Part shown: positions 34,314 through 43,258 of the stretch, in pieces
How positions within the stretch are numbered: the stretch's first letter is position 1
Layout: every line of letters begins with the position of its first letter
Assembly: GCF_000632495.1 (NCBI RefSeq)
Contig: NZ_JFZT01000015.1
Coordinates: 72,673 to 136,672, forward strand
From: Candidatus Acidianus copahuensis
GTDB lineage: Archaea > Thermoproteota > Thermoprotei_A > Sulfolobales > Sulfolobaceae
Length of the DNA stretch: 64,000 nucleotides
Direction of reading: 5' to 3'
Notes under the pieces: model-generated
The model's database searches: none
Told to the model about the DNA's origin: nothing
Seen by the model: the letters and a program-made list of their open reading frames with translations, nothing else
Translations under genes and position numbers: made by a program

Positions 34314-35564
34314 CTACATCCTTAGCTTTGCAGATTTAACTACTCTATCAACAGCATTAATCATTGCTGCTGTCCTATAATCACTTTCGTATTTTTCCGT
34401 AGTTTTCATCACCCTTCCCATGGCTTCCCTCATCTTATTGCGTATAATCCTCTTTACCTCTTCTTCCTCAATAATCCCTCCTATTTTGTTATTAGCCCAT
34501 TCAACGTAGCTTCCTATAACCCCACCTGCGTTAGCTATGATATCAGGGATTATAATCACTCCTCTCTTTTTAAGAATTTCATCAGCTTTTACTGAGATTG
34601 GGCCATTTGCTCCCTCTACAATTAGCTTTGCCTTAACACTATGAGCGTTCATAGCGTTTATTACTCCCTCTATTGAAGCTGGTATAAGTATATCCACATC
34701 TAAAGTTAGTAATTCCTCGTTACTAATCTGTTTTGCAGGAAAATCTTTTACTGTCTTATATCTATCAGAAAATTCTTTGACCTTTCCTACATCTAATCCA
34801 TTCCAATCCAATATTCCTCCATTAACGTCGCTTATTGCAACAACTTTACCTCCCATCTCCTGAAGAAATTTGGCGGAGTTGTATCCAACGTTACCAAACC
34901 CATGAATCGCTATCCTCTTTCCCTCAATTCCTCCCATAAATTTTTCGGCATAAATTTTCGTTACTTCAGCTACTCCAAGCCCAGTACTAAAGGATCTAGT
35001 TGAAATTCCGTTAAGTTCTGTAGGTTTTCCAGTAAATGAAGAGAAATCGTTCTTACCTGTAAGTCTGATGTATTCGTCAACAGCCCACGCCATAATTTGT
35101 CCATCTGTGTTCAGATCTGGAGCTGGAACGTCGAAATCACCGCCCATATATTTGTACATTTGGGCTACATATTCTCTTATTACTCTCTCAGTTTCTGGAA
35201 GAGTTAGGACTGAAGGGTCTATCCTTAAACCTCCCTTTCCTCCACCGAAAGGAAGTCCCATGATTGAGTTCTTCCACGTCATTATCATGGAGAGAGCTAT
35301 TACTTCTTCCTTGGTAACTTGAGGATGAAATCTTATTCCTCCCTTATAAGGACCTAGAGCTGAATTGTGTTGGGATCTCCATCCAATAAATGTTTTTATC
35401 GTATCTCCTTTTAATTGAACTTTAACTTGTATGACCCTTTCTGGAATAGAAAGGGACTCAACTATATCCCCATCAAGTCCCATTATCTCTCCTATTCTCC
35501 TGAGAATCTTCAACTGTTGATCGTAAAGGTTTGTCCTTTCGAGAGAAGCTGTTTCCATAAACAT
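34314..35564 (-). CDS. gdhA: Glutamate dehydrogenase
   Basis: A 416-residue enzyme with the full family pattern. It has GPYKGGIRFHP, PFGGGKGG with the catalytic Lys, DVPAPDLNTD with the catalytic Asp, then the nucleotide fold IAIHGFGNVG and a C-terminal NAGGVIGSYVEW. It interconverts glutamate with 2-oxoglutarate and ammonia using NAD(P). The length is normal for the archaeal hexameric type. The ATG at 35558 is an alternative start. The gene is monocistronic. Confidence 0.95.
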   Translation of the reverse strand: MFMETASLERTNLYDQQLKILRRIGEIMGLDGDIVESLSIPERVIQVKVQLKGDTIKTFIGWRSQHNSALGPYKGGIRFHPQVTKEEVIALSMIMTWKNSIMGLPFGGGKGGLRIDPSVLTLPETERVIREYVAQMYKYMGGDFDVPAPDLNTDGQIMAWAVDEYIRLTGKNDFSSFTGKPTELNGISTRSFSTGLGVAEVTKIYAEKFMGGIEGKRIAIHGFGNVGYNSAKFLQEMGGKVVAISDVNGGILDWNGLDVGKVKEFSDRYKTVKDFPAKQISNEELLTLDVDILIPASIEGVINAMNAHSVKAKLIVEGANGPISVKADEILKKRGVIIIPDIIANAGGVIGSYVEWANNKIGGIIEEEEVKRIIRNKMREAMGRVMKTTEKYESDYRTAAMINAVDRVVKSAKLRM

Positions 35565-35936
35565 TAATCATATTTCACATTTTAATATTTTTTCAAAACT
35601 TTTCTTTAAAATATAATATACTATGAATTTTTATACAGTGCAAATTGCTGAAATAGTTTGACTTCGTTCTATTTTTGTTACTTTTCTTATCTCGGGATGT
35701 TTTAATTTGCACGGTAATACCGTATTCTTCACTAGGGAGATATGGAGTGTTTAATTATTAGTGGTTTAAAACTACGTGTGAATCCTTAATAGGATATATA
35801 ACTTCAGCTTAAACATGTCTTAAAAGGATCTATATATAGTAAAGTAAATTTTACTACAGGTTGAACCTAAGAAATTCTTATAGGCATATTTTCAACCAAA
35901 AAAAGCAGTAAATTAGAGGGAAGTCAAAAAATAAGG
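35565..35936. other. Intergenic, no gene seen
   Basis: About 370 AT-rich bases between the 5' end of gdhA and the 3' end of the ABC permease. Promoter elements for gdhA are expected near 35585-35600 (TTTTAATATT-like). Nothing else stands out. Confidence 0.3.
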
Positions 35937-36785
35937 TTAGAATATTTTCCCTTCATTTATATTCCTTAACGTAATCTTCTTTATCAAGACAGTGTCTATT
36001 ACAGAGAGTACTATTCCCCAAATCAACGCGGAAGCAACCAAGTATGTCAAAGAGACTGAGGGAACACTTGTTTCCATTCCTGCAGTGAACTGTCCCATTG
36101 AAACTGGTAATGCCTTTCCGTAAAATCCGATGCCTGCAATGAGCATCAACGCATTAAATGGTGAAAGGTAGTCTGGTATTGCGCTCTTAAACGTTGAATA
36201 TATGTATAAGAAGTAAAAAATAAAGCCAAGAATAAGTGGTATAAAACTTACAAAATTTTGATTTTTTAATCCCAAATATTTTATCACTACAATATCTAGA
36301 AGGAAGGCTAAAGACGTCATAAAGAAACCGGCTAGGAGTATTGCCAAAATTGTTATTGGTATATTGGCTGGATAGACAAATACACCTTTACCATTTGTGG
36401 AAAATAAAATAGTTGTAAATGCTGTCATTAATAAACCAATAACTAATGATACTATTTCCATTCCAACATACACTGATGCCAAGTATTTACGTGGGGTTAA
36501 CTTTCCAAATTTGAATAGGAAAGGAAGGGAACCAGTTTGATAAGTTATAGTATACGATACTGTAGTTGCCAGTCCACTTAAGGAATATATAATTGCGAAC
36601 ATAAACCAACTAGTTGTATAAGTATAATACGCTTCCTTAAATATGGAAGTTGGAACACTATTTAGGGAAGATGACTCTAAATACGCACCAACAAATATCC
36701 AAAAAAAGGTAAATAGAATACCCCATCCGATTAATGGTTTAGATGTGAGAAACCTTTTCACAATGTACAATACTAATTTTTTCAT
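35937..36785 (-). CDS. ABC-2-like membrane protein (exporter permease)
   Basis: A 282-residue protein with six hydrophobic segments in the ABC-2 arrangement: an early helix (IGWGILFTFFWIFVGAYL), a large outside loop, and four helices toward the C-terminus. It is divergent from an ABC ATPase gene 95 bases away and lacks its own ATPase, so the two should assemble. It probably exports a lipid, peptide or antibiotic-like compound. The basic C-terminus (KKITLRNINEGKIF) is cytoplasmic. Confidence 0.7.
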   Translation of the reverse strand: MKKLVLYIVKRFLTSKPLIGWGILFTFFWIFVGAYLESSSLNSVPTSIFKEAYYTYTTSWFMFAIIYSLSGLATTVSYTITYQTGSLPFLFKFGKLTPRKYLASVYVGMEIVSLVIGLLMTAFTTILFSTNGKGVFVYPANIPITILAILLAGFFMTSLAFLLDIVVIKYLGLKNQNFVSFIPLILGFIFYFLYIYSTFKSAIPDYLSPFNALMLIAGIGFYGKALPVSMGQFTAGMETSVPSVSLTYLVASALIWGIVLSVIDTVLIKKITLRNINEGKIF

Positions 36786-36880
36786 GGTTTGATTAAGTCT
36801 TCCAATAATTTAAGTTGTAAAATAAGTTCAGATTTTGAACTCAACTCTATATTTAAAACTCTAAAGTTATATAACTCTGT

Positions 36881-37654
36881 ATGCTTGAGTTAAAAAACGT
36901 TTCAGTGACCTTAGATGAAAAGATACTTGACAACATAAGTATGACAATAACTAAAGAAAAAGGAGTTGTTCTAGGTCCAAACGGTTCGGGTAAGACAACG
37001 CTAATAAAGTCAATTTGTGGAATGTTGCCATACGAAGGGGAAATTTTTATTGATGGTAATGAGCTAAGAAAAATTAAAGGTTTTACAAAACTCTCAACGA
37101 ATATTCCAGAAGCATTTTCGATTGGAGAAAGAGTAAAGGATATACTTTACCTTTACTCCGAGTTCAAGGATATAGATGAAGAGCTTTTCTTGAGTATGAT
37201 AAAGGAAATCAACATAAAGGATGTCCTAAATAAGCAATTTTATAAATTATCAGCAGGGCAATCGCTCATCGTAAGAAATGCTCTGGCTCTTGCATCAAGA
37301 CCTAAAATTGCTATCTTAGATGAACCGTTTGAGAATGTCGATGCTCCCAGAAGGTCTGTAGTAGTAAGATGGATAAAGGAGTATGGAGAAGAGGGCTTTT
37401 TCGTAACACATGAAATAGATATGTTAAAGTCCTTTTCTAATTACAATTTATATTTTCTAATTCTTGGTAAAATATACGGTCCAGTAAAGGTCAATGATGT
37501 ACTTTCCTCTTCTATTGTTGAGGGAGAAATGCCTGAATCGCTAATTTCCTTCGACATTAACGGGAAAAAGATATCTCTAGTTAAGGGAGATAAAGGCCTG
37601 AGATTTGATAGTTTAGGGAGTTTAAACAGGATTTATAGGGTGATTCCTGATTAG
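36881..37654 (+). CDS. ABC transporter ATP-binding protein
   Basis: A 257-residue ATPase. Walker A is GPNGSGKTT at about residues 32-40. The Q-loop region is weak. The signature is LSAGQSL instead of LSGGQ. Walker B is IAILDEPFENVD, and the switch His is in FFVTHEID. The C-terminal 60 residues form an extra domain. It powers the divergent permease and the membrane protein encoded directly downstream. A leaderless start fits the TATA-like ATATTTAAAAC near 36848-36858. Confidence 0.85.
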   Translation: MLELKNVSVTLDEKILDNISMTITKEKGVVLGPNGSGKTTLIKSICGMLPYEGEIFIDGNELRKIKGFTKLSTNIPEAFSIGERVKDILYLYSEFKDIDEELFLSMIKEINIKDVLNKQFYKLSAGQSLIVRNALALASRPKIAILDEPFENVDAPRRSVVVRWIKEYGEEGFFVTHEIDMLKSFSNYNLYFLILGKIYGPVKVNDVLSSSIVEGEMPESLISFDINGKKISLVKGDKGLRFDSLGSLNRIYRVIPD

Positions 37655-38267
37655 TCAGAATAATAAAGATCTCATAGAGGAGAGTAAACGGATAGCTAAA
37701 ACAATTATCGAGAAGAAAGCGAGGAAAAACTTTGGATTATATTATATTATATGGCCTATATACACCCTAATACTCGATATAATCTTTTCAACGCTTAGTT
37801 TGCTTAACGTCCAACTTACTAGCCTAGTTTATATTTTAATTACTTCTATACCATTGATTCCATTTTTTTATATGACTATAAAATTATTTTATAAAATAGA
37901 TCTAGATTACTTAACATTTATATATGGAAAAAAGATAGATAAAAAGAAGTTTCGAATAACTATTTTAGCTTACACCTTAATTTATATTGGATTAATTTCA
38001 GGATTTCTCCTCTCCTCGGTTAGTGGAAATCTAAAGTTTTACTTTATATTTTCCTACATTTATGTTGCAGTAATTACATACAACATCTATGTAGCTCTTT
38101 TTTCTCGATATAGATATACTGAACCCAGATATTATGATGTAATAGCGTTAGTTTCGTTTATCTTTATGCCCTTTGGTTGTCTGTTTACGCCAATATATCT
38201 AGTAGTAAGCATAGCATGGATCTATGCTGGAGTGATGTCGCTACTAGAGGTGCAGGAAATTGAGTGA
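37650..38267 (+). CDS. ABC exporter membrane protein, probable non-ATG start
   Basis: The conventional open frame begins at a TTG at 37800 (155 residues), but the same frame is open and protein-like back to 37644. The added part is a basic helix (EESKRIAKTIIEKKARKNFG) and a first membrane segment (LYYIIWPIYTLILDIIF). No ATG, GTG or TTG is available there. Candidates are CTG at 37647 or ATT at 37650, right at the ATPase stop. With this extension the protein has about 205 residues and five membrane segments. It is translationally linked to the ATPase and to the regulator downstream. Confidence 0.6.
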   Translation: MSQNNKDLIEESKRIAKTIIEKKARKNFGLYYIIWPIYTLILDIIFSTLSLLNVQLTSLVYILITSIPLIPFFYMTIKLFYKIDLDYLTFIYGKKIDKKKFRITILAYTLIYIGLISGFLLSSVSGNLKFYFIFSYIYVAVITYNIYVALFSRYRYTEPRYYDVIALVSFIFMPFGCLFTPIYLVVSIAWIYAGVMSLLEVQEIE

Positions 38268-38565
38268 AGATGTGAAGAAGCTGATGGAATTTCTCAATAA
38301 TAAAGTGCTTTCAAACTCTGTAAGACTGGGTATATTGATAGGATTATACGTGTTTGAGAAGATGACTTTTAGTGAAATAGCAGAATATACTGGACAGTCA
38401 AAGGGTTCCATCTCATTACATATACAAGTATTGGAAGAGGCAGGCTTAATAGTGGTTAAGAAAGTACCTACTGTTGCGGGACCCAGGACTATAATAAAGA
38501 TAACGGATAAAGGAAGGGAAACTGTAAAGATGTATTTTGAGTTAATTAAGAAAGTAAATAAATAG
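38260..38565 (+). CDS. Winged-helix transcriptional regulator (ArsR/MarR-like)
   Basis: A 101-residue protein starting with TTG inside the last codons of the membrane protein gene (8-base overlap). The wHTH is clear: SNSVRLGILIGLYVF, then MTFSEIAEYTGQSKGSISLH with the recognition helix, and a wing GPRTIIKITDKG. It is the last gene of the ABC operon and most likely controls it. Confidence 0.8.
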   Translation: MSEDVKKLMEFLNNKVLSNSVRLGILIGLYVFEKMTFSEIAEYTGQSKGSISLHIQVLEEAGLIVVKKVPTVAGPRTIIKITDKGRETVKMYFELIKKVNK

Positions 38566-38801
38566 AATAACTTAATATAAATTTTGAGAAAATAAACTGA
38601 TATGTGGTATGTAAAATTTGTATCGATTTTAATTAAGTATTATTTTTATATTTCTCTATTGAGAGAAATGATTATATATTTTTCTTTATTGCGAATGTAT
38701 TCAAGATATATTATGGGTAAAAATCTTGATGCCGACTAGCTGATTTCCTCCTGTAATGCGTTTCCTTAATGCGTTCTTACTACACTATATTAAATCAAAA
38801 T

Positions 38802-39578
38802 TTAGGCCTTTTTAGCAGGAATTTTCTCTAGTAGGGTAGTCGTAGTAACCTTAAAGTATTGAGTAAAATAGTAACCACCGTAAACTTTGTCAAGCTCAAG
38901 GTTTATCTCATCATTTATCGAACCTCTCAATTCTACTTTGCCGTCCCCCCTCCATATTTCTCCCATGACACTCTCGTCTCTTACACGGCTGACAATCTCA
39001 TATACATCGTCTTCTCCATCTCCTCTCGATGGAAATCTCCTTATATTTATTAAGGGTCCGAAGGACTGGATTGGAGTTTTATCTACCTTTTCTGTTAGGC
39101 TTACCTGTAGTTTTATAATTGCGCTCCCTCTCACTGCATAACCTCCTAACGTTAACTCACGAACTGGCTTGTTGTATTTAGGTAGAAGTGGATGAAGTTT
39201 AGTCATAGATATCTTAGCAATCTTCTTAGGATAGCCATCAATCCAACCTCTTACTAATGCCCAGTCCTTATCTACCCACATAAACGGATAATAAAGATAG
39301 CTCTTTCCTCTGAAATTTACTTTTACTCCTATAGCCCCTTCCATGTACTGCGTTAATTCAGGATCGGCATACATGTATTCCCATGTATGTTCAGAGGTAG
39401 AGATGAACTCCGCAATGTATATCCAACCTTCCCCTTCAGGATCAAACATCTCCGGAACTATGTCATTAACTGATGAAAACTTTACGTGAACACCTATATA
39501 CGTAACTCCATAATACCATGGAGGTGGTGGAACTATATTTGACTTTCCAGTTCGAGTTATAGGTAATGAGAAAGACAT
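38802..39578 (-). CDS. Acetoacetate decarboxylase-like protein
   Basis: A 258-residue beta-cone protein. The block RGWIDGYPKKIAKI, about residues 110-123, matches the acetoacetate decarboxylase site, where a Lys pair after GYP forms the Schiff base. The N-terminal PPPPWYYGVTYIGVHVKF and the central GGYAVRGSAIIKLQVS also fit. Family members decarboxylate acetoacetate or act as aldolase/dehydratase relatives. It is monocistronic. True activity is not established. Confidence 0.75.
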   Translation of the reverse strand: MSFSLPITRTGKSNIVPPPPWYYGVTYIGVHVKFSSVNDIVPEMFDPEGEGWIYIAEFISTSEHTWEYMYADPELTQYMEGAIGVKVNFRGKSYLYYPFMWVDKDWALVRGWIDGYPKKIAKISMTKLHPLLPKYNKPVRELTLGGYAVRGSAIIKLQVSLTEKVDKTPIQSFGPLINIRRFPSRGDGEDDVYEIVSRVRDESVMGEIWRGDGKVELRGSINDEINLELDKVYGGYYFTQYFKVTTTTLLEKIPAKKA

Positions 39579-39925
39579 TTCTAACGTTTTTAATCAATAT
39601 CATAATCGAATATAAGTGCTTCATAAAACCTGATTAATAATCGTTGAATAGAGGTAGACGTATTGACTTTAACCTATGGAATTAAAGGTAAAAGAAGAGG
39701 TTTTCAGTTATAGTTCATGGTGAACTCTTAAATGATATCGTATACACCAAATAAGCAAATAGATGATATTTCAGAAGGATGTATTTAGACATAAGGTGAA
39801 TAAAACTATCGAAGGAAGCAGTTTAAAGATTTATATGCAAATTTAATCAAAACTCATTTTAGTTATTTATTCAGTATCAGATATTTAGTACAAAAATTTT
39901 TATAGCAAATAAAGATCTTTAATTA
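39579..39925. other. Intergenic, no gene seen
   Basis: A divergent promoter region of about 350 bases. A TTTTTATAGCAAA box near 39897-39909 fits a leaderless start at 39926. No repeat or RNA gene was noticed. Confidence 0.35.
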
Positions 39926-40597
39926 ATGAGTGAAGAAAAAGTTATTGATGTAAGAGGTGATGAATGTCCAATACCTGAGTTAAAGGCTTCGAAGGAGCTT
40001 CGAAAGATGAGAAACGGAAAGCTTATAGTGCTAACAGATCACGAACCCGCCATTGATGTCACTCTACCTTCCCTGTGTAAAAGCTTAGGTCTTAATTACA
40101 CTATTGAGAAAGAAAAAGATTATGTAAAGTTTATTATAGTAAAAGAGAAAAATGTTGAGATTAAAGTAGAGGAAGGTTATTCAAAGTATAAAAGAATAGA
40201 CGTTAATTTATCCTCAAAGGATTCGTTTAGGATCCTTCAGGATCCATCAGTAATTCAAAGTTTTGTCCCTCAGCTAAAGGGAATTAGGAAAGGAGAGAAT
40301 GGATACGTGTTTGAACTTAAGTGGGCAATCTTTAAGTGGACAGTTGAAGCAATTCAAGACTGGAAAAATATTGGAGAAGGATATGAAATATCATACGTGA
40401 TCTATAATAAATTTGTAAGTTTTAGAATAAATATAGGATGGAGATTTGTTATTCTTCCTATGAGAGACGGTTCAGAAATAAGAGTGGAGGAATGGTATTC
40501 AGGTCCATTAATGCCTGTAGCTAAAAAGTATATAGAATCTCACTTAAAAAAATGCGAGGATATACTCCCTCAGAAGTTAAACAAAGAAATTATTTAA
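39926..40597 (+). CDS. TusA-domain protein fused to a C-terminal SRPBCC/CoxG-like domain
   Basis: A 223-residue protein. Residues 1-75 are a TusA/SirA domain with the sulfur-carrying Cys in DECPIPELKASKEL (Cys14, CPxP motif). Residues 85-215 are a second domain rich in strands (IDVNLSSKDSFRILQDPSVI and GYEISYVIYNKFVSF) that looks like the CoxG/SRPBCC ligand-binding fold, with a C-terminal helix. TusA carries persulfide or thiosulfate in sulfur transfer and, in these archaea, in sulfur oxidation. A fused hydrophobic-ligand pocket is unusual. No hdr or dsrE gene is adjacent. The second-domain assignment is inferred. Confidence 0.7.
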   Translation: MSEEKVIDVRGDECPIPELKASKELRKMRNGKLIVLTDHEPAIDVTLPSLCKSLGLNYTIEKEKDYVKFIIVKEKNVEIKVEEGYSKYKRIDVNLSSKDSFRILQDPSVIQSFVPQLKGIRKGENGYVFELKWAIFKWTVEAIQDWKNIGEGYEISYVIYNKFVSFRINIGWRFVILPMRDGSEIRVEEWYSGPLMPVAKKYIESHLKKCEDILPQKLNKEII

Positions 40598-40829
40598 AGT
40601 GACTTTCGTGTTGTACACTCGATGTAGTTTTAGATTATTTGTTAATATATAATAGATATTTTTATCGATATTATTTAAATGGGGTAGTTTCCAAAGGAAG
40701 TATTTTAAACTTAAATTGAAAATGATCTCGTAAAATCTATGATAAATAATTATATAATAGTTAAAATATTTCATAGTAGCTACTTATAATAGATACACTT
40801 ATTAGCTATGGGTATTTACTAATATTCCT

Positions 40830-42176
40830 ATGAAGGGAGGGTGGAGCTTTAGAAGTTTTGAGATCAAAAATGTTCTTACTGCAGGTATGGGAATGTTTAC
40901 TGACGGATATGAGCTTTACGCCATATCTTTAGTATTCTATCTACTTGAATCATCAATTCACATGTCTAAGATTCAGGAAGGAGTACTTGTCGCTGGATCT
41001 TATTACGGAGCTGCAATATCAGCAATCATCATGGGATTTCTTTCAGATAGGTTAGGAAGAAGGTTCATGTATGGGCTTGATGTCTTTCTAATGACTCTGG
41101 GAATTATAGGACAATCGATCTCCCAGAACTACACTCAGATTCTCCTCTTTAGATTAATTCTCGGTATGGGTATAGGTGCAGATTACGTTTTATCCCCAAT
41201 AATAGCCGCTGAAAACTCGTCCCCAAAGAATAGAGGAAAGGTTATGATAGTAACTTTTGCAGTTCTTTGGGGATTAGGAGCTGTGGCAGCGGCCTTTGTT
41301 GAGCAAATACTTCTAATCGCTAATGTAAGCCCTTCATTAGTTTGGAGGTTAGTTTTCCTTGCGGGATCTATTCCTGCGTTCTCAGTGTTTTACCTGAGAA
41401 GAAAGATTCCAGAAACGTATAAATTCCTAACAAAGATTAAGCCTATCAAGAAGGAACTTGAAAGATTGGAGAAGGAAGTAGGAAATGTAGTTGTAGAGGT
41501 TGATAGAACGCCATTTAAGAAGAGATTATTGACCTCTTCTGGTTTCATAATCGTTGCATCCTTATTGTGGTTACTTTACGATATGTATTCTTCTACTTTC
41601 GCAATTTATGGTCCAATTACTATAGCAGCTAATCTAGGGTTAACTCCAATAGCTTTTACTTATGCCGCACAGTTATTTGCTGGTTTGCCAGGTCAATTTA
41701 TTAGTATCTCTTTAGTCGATAGGATAGGGAGGAAGCCCTTAATAGTCATAGGCTATGCAGGAGTCTTCATTTGGCTTCTTATGTATTCACTTCTTTTAAT
41801 GAGACCATCTCTGTTTGGAATAAATCTCTCTGGAACTGGTCAGATTTCGTCCGTAACGCTCACTGGAATAGGTGCTATACTCGGCTTTTCCTTTTACTTA
41901 CTAAATTACTTATTTGCAGCAATAGGGCCGGCATCAATTATAGGTTCAGCTATGTTGGCCCCAGAATTAGTCCCAACCAAAATAAGGGGAACTGGACAAG
42001 CTATAAGCGTTGCTACGGACAGACTGTCCGCAGCGTTAAGCATTACTGCTTTCCCCCTTTTGTTAAGTAATTATGGTTTGGGCGCTTTGTTAGCTGTATA
42101 TGCAATAATAGCCCTATCCTCCTCTTTGATAACTCTGATTGTTATACCTGAGACGAAAGGAGTATCTTTAAGCTAA
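40830..42176 (+). CDS. MFS transporter
   Basis: A 448-residue protein with 12 membrane segments. The helix 2-3 loop is GFLSDRLGRRFMYG, and the equivalent in the second half is SLVDRIGRKPLIV. The PETKG at the C-terminus is the sugar-porter end signature, and RGKVMI after helix 5 is also typical. It would move a sugar, phosphate or organic acid by proton coupling. It is monocistronic and lies just upstream of the decayed ATPase region. Confidence 0.82.
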   Translation: MKGGWSFRSFEIKNVLTAGMGMFTDGYELYAISLVFYLLESSIHMSKIQEGVLVAGSYYGAAISAIIMGFLSDRLGRRFMYGLDVFLMTLGIIGQSISQNYTQILLFRLILGMGIGADYVLSPIIAAENSSPKNRGKVMIVTFAVLWGLGAVAAAFVEQILLIANVSPSLVWRLVFLAGSIPAFSVFYLRRKIPETYKFLTKIKPIKKELERLEKEVGNVVVEVDRTPFKKRLLTSSGFIIVASLLWLLYDMYSSTFAIYGPITIAANLGLTPIAFTYAAQLFAGLPGQFISISLVDRIGRKPLIVIGYAGVFIWLLMYSLLLMRPSLFGINLSGTGQISSVTLTGIGAILGFSFYLLNYLFAAIGPASIIGSAMLAPELVPTKIRGTGQAISVATDRLSAALSITAFPLLLSNYGLGALLAVYAIIALSSSLITLIVIPETKGVSLS

Positions 42177-42272
42177 TTTTTATATTAATAAATGTGAAGT
42201 GATACTGTTGTCGGAGATCGTTATAATGAAGTGTTATTCTAATATAAGGGGCTTTTGAAAACATAGGCGCCC

Positions 42273-42370
42273 AATATTCACGGTTACCTGTGAATATTCT
42301 ATTGGAATCTTGAAGCTTTTTCACTGTTACTGCAAACTTTACCGTAAAAGTTTGCACTGCTACTGCAAAC
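42273..42370. promoter_or_regulatory. Array of palindromes and direct repeats before the AAA_14 ATPase gene
   Basis: Three elements are nested. A 9-base inverted pair AATATTCAC/GTGAATATT spans 42273-42298. A 10-base pair TGCAAACTTT/AAAGTTTGCA spans 42331-42356. CACTGTTACTGCAAAC at 42322-42337 recurs with one change at 42355-42370. A TATA box (ATTTTATAC, about 42371-42379) follows, and a leaderless ATG is at 42402. The position immediately upstream of the core promoter is that of an operator, so this gene was once strongly regulated, perhaps by its own product. Confidence 0.55.
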
Positions 42371-42401
42371 ATTTTATACAACATTAGGTAATCATTCAAT
42401 T

Positions 42402-43166
42402 ATGGAAGTTGAAGAAATAAAGAAAATTCTAGCGATCAAGAAGACGCTTTAAAGGAGCTCTTCAGTGGAGAGAAGATAATCAGAAGGGATGCTGAGAACT
42501 ACAAGAAATACTTGATCACCCTAACACCCTACTAATAACAGGCTTGAGAAGGAGTGGTAAGTCCGTACTAGCTGTCCTACTATCAAGGAATAAGATCTAT
42601 GCTAGGGTTAACTTTGACGACGAGAGGCTAATGGGTATTGACGCAAGAGAGCTTAACAAAGTACTTGAGGCCATATATTCTCTGAAAGGTAACGCAGAAG
42701 TAATTATACTAGACGAAATACAGAACGTACCAGGATGGGAGCTGTTCGTCTCAAGGTTGAGGGAAAGCAAAAAAGTGATAGTAACTGGGAGTAACGCTAC
42801 GCTAATGAGTAAGGAGATGGCTACATATATGACTGGGAGACACATTGACTTAACCTTATATCCTTTCTCCTTTTCAGAATTCCTCTAGGATTATTGTCCT
42901 GGTTAGTACCCCTTCATCGGAGGGCATATAAGATACCACATAGATCAAAGCTTTTAAAAAATAACCCCGCCTTAAAAGGCGAGGCTTGAGTAGTTGTCAC
43001 ATATGCTGAGAGTGATAAGGATATTGAAAAGAGAGATATAGACAATTTAGTTAGGGTTGGTAAAACCTTAGGGTGCAATGAATTGAACGTAATAACGTAT
43101 GACTATGAAGGTAAAGAGGGAAATGTAAAGTTAATACCTCTGTGGAAATTCTTACTCTCTCAATAG
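42402..43166 (+). pseudogene. AAA_14/DUF4143-type ATPase, frameshifted and interrupted
   Basis: Three open pieces join to a typical archaeal AAA_14 protein. An N-terminal helix starts at the ATG at 42402 and shifts frame twice (near 42437 and 42520). The P-loop LLITGLRRSGKS and Walker B VIILDEIQNVPGW come next, then TGSNATLMS and LYPFSFSEFL, ending at a stop at 42886-42888. The C-terminal domain resumes after a foreign insert at about 42993 (VVTYAESDKDIEKRDIDNLV, then LIPLWKFLLS) and stops at 43166. Roughly 150-200 residues of the middle are gone. The insert carries a TnpB-end-like hairpin, so a transposon and later deletion inactivated the gene. Confidence 0.75.
42965..42997 (+). repeat. TnpB-end-like hairpin within the ATPase pseudogene
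   Basis: CCCCGCCTTAAAAGGCGAGG then CTTGAGTAGTTGT. The stem is GCCTT/AAGGC. It matches the 49-base repeat at 57965 and 61384 in stem, GAGGCTT and AGTTGT tail. ATPase coding sequence resumes at its right edge, as expected for the right end of an inserted element. Confidence 0.6.
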
Positions 43167-43228
43167 ACTCACATTTTTAATAGTTATTAAACCCCCTTTG
43201 ATATTAATTAAGTTTATTAGAATGTAGT

Positions 43229-43255
43229 GGTACCTCTATAGTAGGGGTACCTCTA
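43229..43255 (+). promoter_or_regulatory. Paired GGTACCTCTA operator-like repeats
   Basis: GGTACCTCTA occurs at 43229-43238 and 43246-43255, 17 bases apart. Each is centred on the palindrome GGTACC with near-symmetric TAG/CTA flanks, and the whole block is bracketed by TGTAG and CTACA. It ends four bases before the ATG at 43259, so a bound protein would block transcription start or translation of the ATPase gene. Confidence 0.55.
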
Positions 43256-43258
43256 CAA

